Source of the DNA: Mucilaginibacter lacusdianchii
GTDB lineage: Bacteria; Bacteroidota; Bacteroidia; Sphingobacteriales; Sphingobacteriaceae
Direction: 5' to 3'
DNA length: 64,000 bases
NCBI RefSeq assembly: GCF_009770985.1
Contig: NZ_WSRW01000002.1
Coordinates: 310,001-374,000 of the forward strand
The position numbers and the translations under genes are program-made. Shown in pieces: positions 24,992 through 33,057 of the stretch. How positions within the stretch are numbered: the stretch's first letter is position 1; each line of letters starts with the position of its first letter. The notes beneath the pieces were generated by a model, which did no database searches, had not been told where the DNA came from, and worked only from the letters and a program-made list of their open reading frames with translations.

Positions 24992-25957
24992 ATGCCCTGC
25001 ATTTCTGTTGTTATACCTACTTACCGTCGCCCCGATTTGCTTTTAAAATGCATCGGGGCGCTCGGTAATCAGGATTTGCCTTTTTCTGATTTTGAAGTTA
25101 TTGTAGTAAGCGACGGCCCCGATGAGGCAACTGCCACAGCTATTGCTAACTTAGCCAACCAGCCTAACATTCTACGTTACCTGGCTATGCCCAAAAAAGG
25201 TGGCCCCGCAGCGGCACGTAATTATGGCTGGCAACATGCCCAAGCGCCATTTATTGCTTTTACCGACGATGATACCATCCCCTCGCCCACCTGGTTATCG
25301 GGCTACCTGCGAGCCTGGAAAGGTGAACCTTTAGCAGCGTTCACCGGGCGTGTAGTTGTACCATTACCACCTCATCCAACCGATTTTGCTCAAAACACTG
25401 CTGGCTTGGAAACTGCCGACTTTGTAACCGCCAATTGCGCATGTACACGTGCAGCACTGGAAAAAGTGGGCGGCTTTGATGAACGCTTTGCCATGGCCTG
25501 GCGCGAAGACAGCGACCTGCACTTTAAACTATTGCAAGCCGGTATACCACTGCGTAAGGTAGACGAAGCCATGATTGTACACCCCGTACGCCAGGCGCCT
25601 TGGGGAGTAAGTATCAAAGAGCAAAAGAAAACGTTATTTAATGCCTTGCTATACAAAAAGTATCCGGAGTTGTATCAGCAGCAAATTCAGGCAAAGCCCC
25701 CTGCTAGCTATTATGTCATGTTTCTGAGTTTCTTTATCGGGATAATCTGCCTGCTGGCGGGGCATACCATACTGGCGTTAATTACCCTTGCCGTATGGCT
25801 GATGTTTACGCTGCAATTTGCTTTAAAACGCCTATCTCACACCTCACATGATGCTACGCACATTTACGAAATGCTGTGCACCTCGGCCATTATACCTTTT
25901 GCCTCTGTTTACTGGCATTTTTACGGATGCTGGAAGTATAAAGCTTGGTTTTGGTAA
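24992..25957 (+). CDS. Glycosyltransferase family 2 with C-terminal membrane segments
   Basis: 321 residues. The GT-A fold shows VVIPTYRRPDLLLKCIGAL, the DxD-like FTDDDTIPSPTWL (about 91-103) and GGFDERFAMAWREDSDLHFKLLQAG, with the catalytic acidic region. Two hydrophobic segments near 235-275 (YYVMFLSFFIGIICLLAG, LALITLAVWLMF) anchor it to the inner membrane. It starts 2 bp after the carbamoyltransferase stop, so expression is coupled. Together they may add and carbamoylate a sugar in a surface glycan. Acceptor and sugar donor cannot be read. Confidence 0.92.
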   Translation: MPCISVVIPTYRRPDLLLKCIGALGNQDLPFSDFEVIVVSDGPDEATATAIANLANQPNILRYLAMPKKGGPAAARNYGWQHAQAPFIAFTDDDTIPSPTWLSGYLRAWKGEPLAAFTGRVVVPLPPHPTDFAQNTAGLETADFVTANCACTRAALEKVGGFDERFAMAWREDSDLHFKLLQAGIPLRKVDEAMIVHPVRQAPWGVSIKEQKKTLFNALLYKKYPELYQQQIQAKPPASYYVMFLSFFIGIICLLAGHTILALITLAVWLMFTLQFALKRLSHTSHDATHIYEMLCTSAIIPFASVYWHFYGCWKYKAWFW

Positions 25958-26012
25958 GCAGCGAAAAACATTATTATTGCATCACTTTTAAATCTATTAG
26001 TATATTTAAAAC

Positions 26013-26768
26013 ATGAATATACTTAAACCTTACCTTACAGTTTTAATAGTTGTTGCTGCGTTGCAATCTTGCAAAAAAGATAACGGCCAACAGGCAGAAC
26101 CTCCCGCTCCCGTTTCTGAAAAAGCAATTGTATACACCGACAGCATAACTTTCTCGCTTAATAACAAAATTTATGCTTTTGATCAAAGGTTTACAACAGG
26201 TGTAGGCAACCAGCCTGTTAACATCAAAAAATCGGCCTCTGTAATTGAAGGCGGCAAGTTAGCTTACGAAACGGGCGGCTATCATTGGTATGGTGTACCA
26301 GACTCAACGCTATACAGCGTCTCCTACGGCTTCATGCTTAAAGAGACAAGTAAACGATTATCTATATACTTTAATAAAAAATATAATGATAAAGAACTTC
26401 AAAAAGAAGGATTGTTACTAAAGCCTAAAAGCAATCTTGAAATTTTTAAAGTAGGCAATATACCGTTTGCAGTAGATTTAGATAAAGAAAACACGATGGA
26501 TGGTGTCGCTATCGATTTTGATAATCTTACTACTAAAATTCCCGGCGCTACTATACTCGTTCGATCTTCACTATCGACAAGTATTCAGAATAATTCAAGT
26601 TTTCAGATTACTAAAGTAGAAAAACTGAAAGACAGCATATATTTGATTGAAGCCAAATTTGAGGCAAACCTATATGATGAGAATGCGCAACTGTACAGGT
26701 TAAAAAATGGCTTTATGCGAATTAGAACTATCGTTACACCCGGTAGCCCTGGAGAATTATTCTTATAG
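26013..26768 (+). CDS. Lipoprotein of unknown function
   Basis: 251 residues. The N-terminus ends with VAALQSCKKD, a lipobox with Cys at about residue 20, followed by a short Pro-rich linker (QQAEPPAPV). The rest is beta-rich and has no motif I recognise. It lies 55 bp after the glycosyltransferase on the same strand and is followed by a strong terminator, so it may close that operon. The gene is more A+T rich than the two before it. Confidence 0.75.
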   Translation: MNILKPYLTVLIVVAALQSCKKDNGQQAEPPAPVSEKAIVYTDSITFSLNNKIYAFDQRFTTGVGNQPVNIKKSASVIEGGKLAYETGGYHWYGVPDSTLYSVSYGFMLKETSKRLSIYFNKKYNDKELQKEGLLLKPKSNLEIFKVGNIPFAVDLDKENTMDGVAIDFDNLTTKIPGATILVRSSLSTSIQNNSSFQITKVEKLKDSIYLIEAKFEANLYDENAQLYRLKNGFMRIRTIVTPGSPGELFL

Positions 26769-26816
26769 TAAAATTTGGCGCATTGAATAAAACTTAGATT
26801 ATATAATAAACGATAA

Positions 26817-26847
26817 AAAAGGCGAACTGTAGTACAGTTCGCCTTTT
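26817..26847. terminator. Bidirectional terminator
   Basis: 15-bp perfect arms AAAAGGCGAACTGTA and complement around a single G, between the lipoprotein gene and the convergent BLUF gene. Confidence 0.88.
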
Positions 26848-26886
26848 ACAATTTTAGCTTCCCTTGCAAGTAATAATAACAAGCAT

Positions 26887-27348
26887 TTATGATCCCGTTT
26901 TACGTAAATGCATCTGGTAAAACGACTTCAAAAAATTAAGCGGCAGATTAAAATCTTGCCCTTGCTTGGATTGCAAAAAATCGTCGGTTAATTCAAAGTA
27001 ACCGGGCTGGTTCAGGTAGGTTTCCATATCCATGGCCTCCACCCCCATGCTCCACGTTTTAAAATTGCGTTTGGCAATAGGGCCTTCGCTCATCTTAATA
27101 ATATTGTAGTGCCGTTTGTCTTGCCGTATTTTATCAAATATATAGCGCACTTCGTTTTCCGGTCCTTCAAGCACTTGCATAAAACGTCCATAACCGGGTG
27201 CGCCCAACTCACCTCTCAAGTGCAACAGCATACCTGTTAAGGCGTGTACTTCATTCCAAGACTGACTTTCGTGCCCAATTTTTTTTAAATCCTCATCAAG
27301 CATTACACCTGTGGCCCGGCTAATATAAATAAGATAGAACAACTTCAT
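26887..27348 (-). CDS. BLUF-domain blue-light sensor, paralogue 1
   Basis: 153 residues. BLUF domains bind FAD and respond to blue light through a Tyr-Gln hydrogen-bond network. Key residues are present: Tyr8 in YLIYIS, Asn32 in NEVHALTG, Gln58 in FMQVLEG and Trp99 in FKTWSMG. Compared with the usual Asn-Gln distance there is an insertion of about eight residues (ELGAPGYG) in the beta2-beta3 loop. No output domain is attached; the C-terminal helices ending NLPLNFLKSFYQMHLRK form the cap. A second, very similar gene lies 239 bp upstream. Confidence 0.92.
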   Translation of the reverse strand: MKLFYLIYISRATGVMLDEDLKKIGHESQSWNEVHALTGMLLHLRGELGAPGYGRFMQVLEGPENEVRYIFDKIRQDKRHYNIIKMSEGPIAKRNFKTWSMGVEAMDMETYLNQPGYFELTDDFLQSKQGQDFNLPLNFLKSFYQMHLRKTGS

Positions 27349-27587
27349 ATTTTATGTTAGAATAGTGAGAAAATTTTGATGGGCTAGTATAAACAGGATG
27401 TCAATAAAAAACGGCGTTGATTACGCTTTGTTTGTTCAGTTGAGGACTGTGGTTGTAATGCAATCGTCCTCAGAAAGGTCAAATGGATATAAATTTGGGA
27501 CATGTAGTTAATGTAACAAGATCTAGGCAGTATAATACCCAACTTAGGTTGATAAAACGACGGCTGTACATTGCAGCTAAACTAGCA

Positions 27588-28049
27588 TCAACCCGTATTT
27601 TTGAGACGCATCATGTAAAATGACTTAAGAAAGTTTAGCGGGAGGTTAAAATGCTGGCTACCGCGACTTTGCAAAAACTCATTATTGAGATCAAAGTATC
27701 CTTGGCGATTTTTGAAAGTTTCCATATCCATTGTTTCAAAGCCCATGCTCCAGGTTTTAAAACTTCGCTTAGTAATAGCGCCCTCATTAATTACCATCAC
27801 ATGGTGATGCCTTTTATCTTTTTTTATTTTATCAAAAATGCTAAGCACTTGATGTTTGTCGCCTTCCAAAACCTGTATAAAACGTCCGTGGGGTTGGTTG
27901 CTGCCAGGCTGGCCTTGCAAGTAAAGCAGCATACCGGTAAGCTGATTTGGCTCGTTATGTGCCCGGCACTCTTCCAGCAATTCTGCCAAATCGGGTTCAA
28001 GCATGTCCTGTGCAGTTTTGCTGATATATATGAGGTAGTAAAGCATCAT
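27588..28049 (-). CDS. BLUF-domain blue-light sensor, paralogue 2
   Basis: 153 residues, the same length as paralogue 1 and clearly its duplicate: both share FKTWSMG, MDMET, GYF and NLPLNFLKSFY. FAD-pocket residues are Tyr8, Asn32, Gln59 and Trp100, with a nine-residue insertion (about QPGSNQPHG) before the Gln. It is again a stand-alone photoreceptor, so signalling must go through a partner protein. The start ATG at 28049 is preferred over 28046 because it aligns with paralogue 1. The gap between the two genes is 239 bp, so each may have its own promoter. Confidence 0.92.
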   Translation of the reverse strand: MMLYYLIYISKTAQDMLEPDLAELLEECRAHNEPNQLTGMLLYLQGQPGSNQPHGRFIQVLEGDKHQVLSIFDKIKKDKRHHHVMVINEGAITKRSFKTWSMGFETMDMETFKNRQGYFDLNNEFLQSRGSQHFNLPLNFLKSFYMMRLKNTG

Positions 28050-28238
28050 GAAAAGGTTAGATTTGATTAGCCTAACAACTTAAATTATGCGGGCGCAACT
28101 GTGCAATTTTGTATGATATTATGTTTAAATGCCACAAAACCGGTATAATTTATTTTACAAATTTACAATATATTACAGTGCTTTAATAATACACTAAAAT
28201 TATTTCAACTGTAAAGCTTTTCTAGTTGTAAGGCAACC

Positions 28239-28979
28239 TCATGCTTCAAGTGCAGGCAAGGCTGTAAACCGCCGCATACGATAACAATTCATTGCTGTCT
28301 CACCTAATAACGCTACCAGTTTGTAATTGGCTATCGCTCCTACAGCGGCACCGATGAACGGTACTAACTGCGCCATCTTAGCTAAATCAATGTAATCACG
28401 GTATTCTTGCTGGAAAGTAAGCCAGTTAAAAGTGTCAACATCGTTCGGTAATGAGCGATAATAGGCATCCCAATCAGCAAGTATGGCATATACCTCATTT
28501 CTCCGTTGCTGGCTCGAGAAAGCTAACTGAAATACATAAAGTATATACATCCTCTCTTGATAATCTTTAACATTGTACCCATACAACGCAGCTATATCAA
28601 ACAATAGCTTTATTTTAATACCAAGTAGCACCGGAAAATCGGCCAACCCTAACAGAATACCACCTGCACCGGTTACGGCCCCCTCTACCGTAGCAGTTTT
28701 TTGATAAAATTCAATTTGCTGTTTAATATGCATCTCCCGCATTTGTAAGGATGCATCACGTGGTAAAGGTTTGGTTGAAGTGTATTTGGCGCCAAACAAT
28801 ACGGCTTTAACCATTTTTTCAATGGTTAAGGTAATTACGCGATGTACTTTTTCCGGAATAAGTTTATTCATCCGCTCCTGCAACCTGGCTGTTAACCTAC
28901 CTGTCAGAGATGGCGTTTTCTGCATGCGGTATTGCCAGAACTGTAACTGGATATGCGCCTGTTCTTCGTAAGGGGTCAT
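28239..28979 (-). CDS. EcsC-family protein
   Basis: 246 residues. The central region GGILLGLADFPVLLGIKIKLLFDIAALYGYNVKDYQERMYILYVFQLAF (about 106-154) is characteristic of the EcsC family (PF12787). The family is named after the third gene of the B. subtilis ecs operon and has no assigned biochemical role. The hydrophobic helices could associate with the membrane. A perfect 22-bp palindrome lies 45 bp upstream of the start. The BLUF genes follow on the same strand after 189 bp. Confidence 0.87.
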   Translation of the reverse strand: MTPYEEQAHIQLQFWQYRMQKTPSLTGRLTARLQERMNKLIPEKVHRVITLTIEKMVKAVLFGAKYTSTKPLPRDASLQMREMHIKQQIEFYQKTATVEGAVTGAGGILLGLADFPVLLGIKIKLLFDIAALYGYNVKDYQERMYILYVFQLAFSSQQRRNEVYAILADWDAYYRSLPNDVDTFNWLTFQQEYRDYIDLAKMAQLVPFIGAAVGAIANYKLVALLGETAMNCYRMRRFTALPALEA

Positions 28980-29354
28980 GAAGTGTATGTAATATAGTGA
29001 TATACTCGGTTTAACATATATTTTGTATTGATAGCTATCAATACACTTAAATACAATTTTGCTGTCTTAAGTGCACCACCGCTTAATTAACCTTGTTGTG
29101 CTTAGCCACTATTTTATGGCTTGGATAAATTTCGCCTTTATATTTTGTACGTGTTCCATTCATCCTGTTATCGCTGATATTATTATAAATACTTAAAGTC
29201 TATTACCTTAAGTCAGCATGTAATTTTCATTGAAAACGATATATTAAATAACAAATTTTAAAATCCAATTTCATTAGTAAAGAGTTATATCAATCAGAAA
29301 TACAAAAAGAGTTGTTTTGCTCAAACAAAATTGAGCAGTACACTTTTATCAATT
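28980..29354. other. Intergenic region between ecsC and the ankyrin gene
   Basis: 375 bp of A+T-rich sequence between divergent genes. It contains the 22-bp palindrome at 29024-29045. I see no further gene, no RNA motif and no unambiguous TAnnTTTG box. Confidence 0.55.
29024..29045. promoter_or_regulatory. Perfect 22-bp palindrome, possible operator
   Basis: TGTATTGATAG is followed immediately by its own reverse complement, with no spacer. It sits 45 bp upstream of the ecsC start, where a dimeric repressor would bind. No adjacent regulator gene is present. Confidence 0.45.
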
Positions 29355-29840
29355 ATGACTATGCAACCTACCGATATTTTTGAATTGGCCCGTTTAAACA
29401 AGGCCGATGAACTGAAAGGCGCTTTAGTTAGTGCCGATGTAAACGCTGTTGACGGACGCGGCTCAACCGGCCTAATTGTAGCTGCCTACCACAATTGTGC
29501 TGAAGCCGTAGATGTTTTACTGCAAGCCGGCGCTAACCCTGATTTACAGGATGCTATGGGCAATTCGGCTTTGATGGGTGTTTGCTTTAAAGGCTATACA
29601 GATATTGGTAAAAAGCTATTAGAAAACAAAGCCACAATTGATTTACCCAATGGTAACGGCGCTACGGCCCTTACCTTTGCTGCTACCTTTGGTCATGTGG
29701 GATTGATAGCGCTGCTGCTACAACATGGTGCTGATAGACACCTGCGCGACCGTTTTGGTAAAAGTCCGGTGGATTATGCACGCATTCAGGAAAATGTTCC
29801 GGCACTTGAGTTGCTGGCACCTGAGTTACTCGAAGACTAA
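29355..29840 (+). CDS. Ankyrin-repeat protein
   Basis: 161 residues from the ATG at 29355; an upstream TTG is less likely. About four ankyrin repeats are visible: GRGSTGLIVAAYHNCAEAVDVLLQAGANPDL, MGNSALMGVCFKGYTDIGKKLLENKATIDL and GNGATALTFAATFGHVGLIALLLQHGADRHL, each with the G-x-T/S-A/G-L and L-L-x-x-G/K-A pattern, then RFGKSPVDYA. No signal peptide, so cytoplasmic. Ankyrin repeats mediate protein binding; the partner is unknown. In other bacteria such proteins often accompany catalase, but none is here. Confidence 0.9.
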   Translation: MTMQPTDIFELARLNKADELKGALVSADVNAVDGRGSTGLIVAAYHNCAEAVDVLLQAGANPDLQDAMGNSALMGVCFKGYTDIGKKLLENKATIDLPNGNGATALTFAATFGHVGLIALLLQHGADRHLRDRFGKSPVDYARIQENVPALELLAPELLED

Positions 29841-29849
29841 GAGTAACGG

Positions 29850-29885
29850 ATAAACTGTCGGTGCATTGGTTATCCGGCAGTTTAT
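29850..29885. terminator. Bidirectional terminator
   Basis: 12-bp arms ATAAACTGTCGG and CCGGCAGTTTAT with one wobble pair, between the convergent ankyrin and antiporter genes. Confidence 0.7.
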
Positions 29886-29916
29886 TATTAAAATACTAAT
29901 TCTGTATATCTACTTC

Positions 29917-31179
29917 TCAGGAGTTTTGATATTCATGTTTCTTAATATCATGGGCAAAACGTTCTTCCATCCGTTTCATCACAGTAGTAGCCGTAAGGCC
30001 GTGCACAATTATAGAAAGCAAAATAGTGAACATAACAGTAGCCCACAGCTCATTAGCATAAGCAAAATGTGCTTCTTGCGTTGCAAAGCATAAGTAATAG
30101 ATAGAACCCATTCCCCGGATGCCGTAGAAGCTAATTACCCATTTTTCGCGACTGTGAATTTTACACGGCATCAAGCTTAAATAGCTGGTAAGCGGACGAA
30201 GGAAAAACAAGAAAAGAACAGAAAACATTACCATTTTCCAGTTCAATGCATCCAATACACCGCTAAAAAGGCTTCCACCAAATAAAATTAACACGATAGC
30301 CAATATAATACGCTCGGTTTGGTCGGTAAACGCATGCAAACGGGAATGGTATTGGTGACCACTCTCATAATGTCTTAACGTAAGCGCAGCAACGAACACA
30401 GCCACAAAGCCATAGCCATGTAACAGCTCGGTTATACCATAAACCATCAAGGTAAGAGACAACCCCACAAATCCATCGCGGGTTTCAAGCACTTTAAATT
30501 TATCCGAAACACGAAATACAATATAGCCTAGTAGCCGGCCTATAAGATGACCGGAAACCAAACCGATAATCATACGTATTATCAAATCATATCCCAGCCA
30601 ATGCCATAAATTATTAGCACCCGGAGCGCCAACATTTGCTATGGCAATAGCCAACAGCACAAATGGCATAGCTAAGCCATCATTCATGCCAGCCTCAGCT
30701 GTCAGGGCAAATTTGGTTTCGAACCTTACTTTCTCATTAGGCGGACCTACTTGTACATCAGAGGCCAGCACCGGGTCGGTAGGCGCTAGTGCTGCTGCCA
30801 GCAGCAGCGCCGATGCCATGTTGGGGCTAAGCATCAAATAGCCTAGTCCGGTGGCAATAGCAACACATGCTATCATAGCCAGTGCAATTAAACGAACTGG
30901 ACTTTGCCAGGTTTTGAATGAAAACGGACGGTCAATTTTAATACCCGTACCCATCAGCGATACAATGATCACCAACTCTGACAAATGGAGAGCGTAAACT
31001 GAATTTTTACGCGGATCGGGAACAGGCAATTCTTCGCGAAAAACTGTATACAATATGGCACCTAATATCATGTATACCAGTGCATATGATATACCGGTTT
31101 TTTTTGTAAAGGCCGGCATCCAGGCCATCCCCAACGCAGCAACACCAATAACGGCTATAATAACTTTGTAATGATCCAT
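29917..31179 (-). CDS. Sodium/proton antiporter of the CPA1 family
   Basis: About 420 residues from the ATG at 31179, which opens directly into the first membrane helix (VIIAVIGVAALGMAW). An upstream ATG at 31221 would add 14 polar residues. Around 12 hydrophobic segments are visible. The family signatures APTDPVLASDVQVGPPNE and AEAGMNDGLAMPFVLLA, with the ND pair needed for electroneutral exchange, are present. It exports Na+ (or K+) in exchange for protons for pH and salt homeostasis. No regulatory TrkA-type domain is attached. Confidence 0.9.
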   Translation of the reverse strand: MDHYKVIIAVIGVAALGMAWMPAFTKKTGISYALVYMILGAILYTVFREELPVPDPRKNSVYALHLSELVIIVSLMGTGIKIDRPFSFKTWQSPVRLIALAMIACVAIATGLGYLMLSPNMASALLLAAALAPTDPVLASDVQVGPPNEKVRFETKFALTAEAGMNDGLAMPFVLLAIAIANVGAPGANNLWHWLGYDLIIRMIIGLVSGHLIGRLLGYIVFRVSDKFKVLETRDGFVGLSLTLMVYGITELLHGYGFVAVFVAALTLRHYESGHQYHSRLHAFTDQTERIILAIVLILFGGSLFSGVLDALNWKMVMFSVLFLFFLRPLTSYLSLMPCKIHSREKWVISFYGIRGMGSIYYLCFATQEAHFAYANELWATVMFTILLSIIVHGLTATTVMKRMEERFAHDIKKHEYQNS

Positions 31180-31270
31180 AAAATAAGCACAGCCGCGGCT
31201 ATGCTTATTACTTACAAACAATCGTGAAAAAAGTTGTACGCTTCAAATATGGCATTGAAAGCGGGTTGGC

Positions 31271-31278
31271 TACCTTTG
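31271..31278 (+). promoter_or_regulatory. -7 box of the small membrane protein gene
   Basis: TACCTTTG, an exact TAnnTTTG, 51 bp before the ATG at 31330. Confidence 0.5.
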
Positions 31279-31329
31279 TACGTCAACAAAACATTACTTT
31301 TGAAGTTATTGCTGCAACAAACACTACTT

Positions 31330-31560
31330 ATGTCAAAAAAAAGGTCTGTCACACCTATAGCCATTGAACTTCGCAAACGTTTTCATAAACGCGTAAAGAC
31401 TGTCTATGAAGAACCTGTAATGAATGAGAAACCCAGCCTGCGGAAATGGCTATTATTTATGTTTCTTTTTTTACTAATAGGGTTGCTGCTTTTTTATGTA
31501 TTAGGAACGCAAAGCCTGTTTCAATTACCGGTAATCAATGATGGTTCCATTGAAAATTAG
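31330..31560 (+). CDS. Small single-span membrane protein
   Basis: 76 residues from the ATG at 31330. The frame is open further upstream, but the promoter box at 31271-31278 lies inside that extension. The first 42 residues are basic (KKRSVTP, ELRKRFHKRVKTV), then one clear membrane helix (WLLFMFLFLLIGLLLFYVLG) and a short tail. By the positive-inside rule the N-terminus is cytoplasmic. I do not recognise a family. The gene lies between the divergent antiporter and the convergent family 9 glycosyltransferase. Confidence 0.7.
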   Translation: MSKKRSVTPIAIELRKRFHKRVKTVYEEPVMNEKPSLRKWLLFMFLFLLIGLLLFYVLGTQSLFQLPVINDGSIEN

Positions 31561-31601
31561 CTTTACATAGGACTATGTGGGCAAAAACTCCAAAACTGTA
31601 A

Positions 31602-32729
31602 TTATTTAGTCTCGAGACTTTTTCCGACGTATTTTATCAAATCATCAGGTAGTAAATTTTCATTGTTCAACAAATGATTTATTGCAACAATAATATCATT
31701 TGCACGAGGCATTTCAATTGTTTGCTCGTTGAAATACCTATTTACGTGCACAATCACCTCATTTTTGCTTTGCTCAGTTAAAGGAACAGCAAACGGCAGC
31801 ACTTGACTTGGTACCATCCACGGTGTATGCTGCGGATTAGTTAATGCATACAATACTACTGCCGGCGTACCGGTGGCCGCTGCAATATGAATAGTACCTG
31901 TATTTACTGATATTAGCAACGGGGTTTGTTTTATTAAAGCTATAAATTCATCCAGCTTAAACTCACCGGCTACATTGAATATACTGTTGTGAGTTTTTGA
32001 TTTAATCTTTTCAGCCAAAGTTTTCTCAGACGGAGATCCCGTCAGTAAAACCTGGTATCCTAAATCAGCTACCACTTTATTTGCTGCTTCGGCCCATAGC
32101 TCCACAGGATATTCACGTTTTGGCTCGCTTACACCTGGGTGCATTACCAGCCAGGGCTTATCAATGTCTATGCCTAAAGATTGCAGTTTTAATGACACCT
32201 GTGGCCACAGGTCAGGTACTTGTAAGCTTAACTGCTCATTATCGGTATTTGCACCAATGGTAGCCACTAAATCTAGGTCGCGGCGTACTTGATGCTTTAT
32301 AAAATCATAAGGTTCTTTATCAGCCACCCAATTGGTAAGTAATTGATATGGGTTTTCGCGGCAATAAGCCAAACGTAATGGAATACCGGCCAGGTAAGCT
32401 AACATTACAGTAGGCAACGGGTTTTGGCTATATACGGTAAAGATTACGGCTGCATCGAACTTGTGCTGTTTTAATTCGTTTACCACCGTTAAAACTGCTT
32501 GCTCGCCGCCTGCCTGTTGTGTTTTAACCCAAGGCACATCAAATACGATTATTTGGTCTATCTCCGGGATCATGCGTGCTATTCCTGCAGCCATAGACGA
32601 GGTAAGCACTGTGATTTTGGCGCCGAAACTCTGTTTGAGTGCACGGATGGCAGGCGTTGTCATGAGCAGGTCGCCCATGTTATCCGGGCGTATAACTAAT
32701 ATATTTTTACAGGCAGACCAATGATTCAT
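31602..32729 (-). CDS. Glycosyltransferase family 9 (heptosyltransferase-like)
   Basis: 375 residues. The N-terminus NILVIRPDNMGDLLMTTPAIRALKQSFGAKITVLTS is the classic family 9 motif (RxDxxGDxxxTTP). The donor-binding domain has WLVMHPGVSEPKREYPVELWAEAA and VNTGTIHIAAATGTPAVVLY (about 276-295). Family 9 enzymes transfer ADP-heptose or related sugars to lipopolysaccharide core at the inner face of the cytoplasmic membrane. It is divergent from the his operon and has no LPS neighbours. Confidence 0.92.
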   Translation of the reverse strand: MNHWSACKNILVIRPDNMGDLLMTTPAIRALKQSFGAKITVLTSSMAAGIARMIPEIDQIIVFDVPWVKTQQAGGEQAVLTVVNELKQHKFDAAVIFTVYSQNPLPTVMLAYLAGIPLRLAYCRENPYQLLTNWVADKEPYDFIKHQVRRDLDLVATIGANTDNEQLSLQVPDLWPQVSLKLQSLGIDIDKPWLVMHPGVSEPKREYPVELWAEAANKVVADLGYQVLLTGSPSEKTLAEKIKSKTHNSIFNVAGEFKLDEFIALIKQTPLLISVNTGTIHIAAATGTPAVVLYALTNPQHTPWMVPSQVLPFAVPLTEQSKNEVIVHVNRYFNEQTIEMPRANDIIVAINHLLNNENLLPDDLIKYVGKSLETK

Positions 32730-32869
32730 TTAAGTATAAAGCCAGGGTTGATTGATACCGTTTAAGCAAAAACTGCTACACTTTGTTTTAAAATTTGATC
32801 GCTTGCAAATAACTTTTAGTGCGAATGTCACAATTACGAGATATTGAGCCAAAACACAATCGCATAAAT

Positions 32870-32899
32870 TTTGTATTGTAAAATAAGTAATTATATTTG
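32870..32899 (+). promoter_or_regulatory. Promoter of the histidine operon
   Basis: TTTG at 32870-32873, 18 bp, then TATATTTG at 32892-32899: a near-ideal Bacteroidota promoter. Transcription would begin near 32905, just before the leader peptide at 32929. Confidence 0.7.
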
Positions 32900-32928
32900 C
32901 CACGCTCATCTAAAGATAAGCTATAAAA

Positions 32929-32985
32929 ATGAACGGTTATACTCTACATCATCTTCATCTGCACCATCGCCCCCTGTGGCGATAA
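32929..32985 (+). CDS. hisL: Histidine operon leader peptide (putative hisL)
   Basis: An 18-codon frame reading MNGYTLHHLHLHHRPLWR and ending in TAA. Five of seven consecutive codons (residues 7-13) are histidine. It starts about 25 nt after the predicted transcription start and lies 72 nt upstream of hisG. This is the expected position and composition for a leader peptide that senses charged histidyl-tRNA by ribosome stalling. The histidine codons form the left arm of the hairpin at 32947-32994. Conservation of the peptide in relatives would confirm it. Confidence 0.75.
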   Translation: MNGYTLHHLHLHHRPLWR

Positions 32986-32994
32986 TTGATGATG
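32947..32994 (+). promoter_or_regulatory. Hairpin overlapping the histidine codons of the leader
   Basis: CATCATC (32947-32953) pairs with GATGATG (32988-32994), and inside it ATCGCC (32966-32971) pairs with GGCGAT (32978-32983). A ribosome stalled on the histidine codons would open it. A T-rich run follows at 33024-33037, but I cannot draw a convincing intrinsic terminator immediately before it. The mechanism, transcriptional or translational attenuation, stays open. Confidence 0.45.
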
Positions 32995-33057
32995 TATGTT
33001 TCTACGTGAAATAACAACCCCCGTTTTAATTTTTTTATAGTTATAAATTCCCAATTT

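Noticed and set aside
27441..27472. TGAGGAC/GTCCTCA hairpin between the BLUF genes.
   Set aside because: Only 7 bp with an 18-nt loop and no T tract, too weak to call a terminator or RNA.
33008..33037. Intrinsic terminator for his attenuation before the T run.
   Set aside because: The ACCCCCG before the T run has no G-rich partner upstream; only a weak TTTC-TACGT-GAAA hairpin can be drawn.
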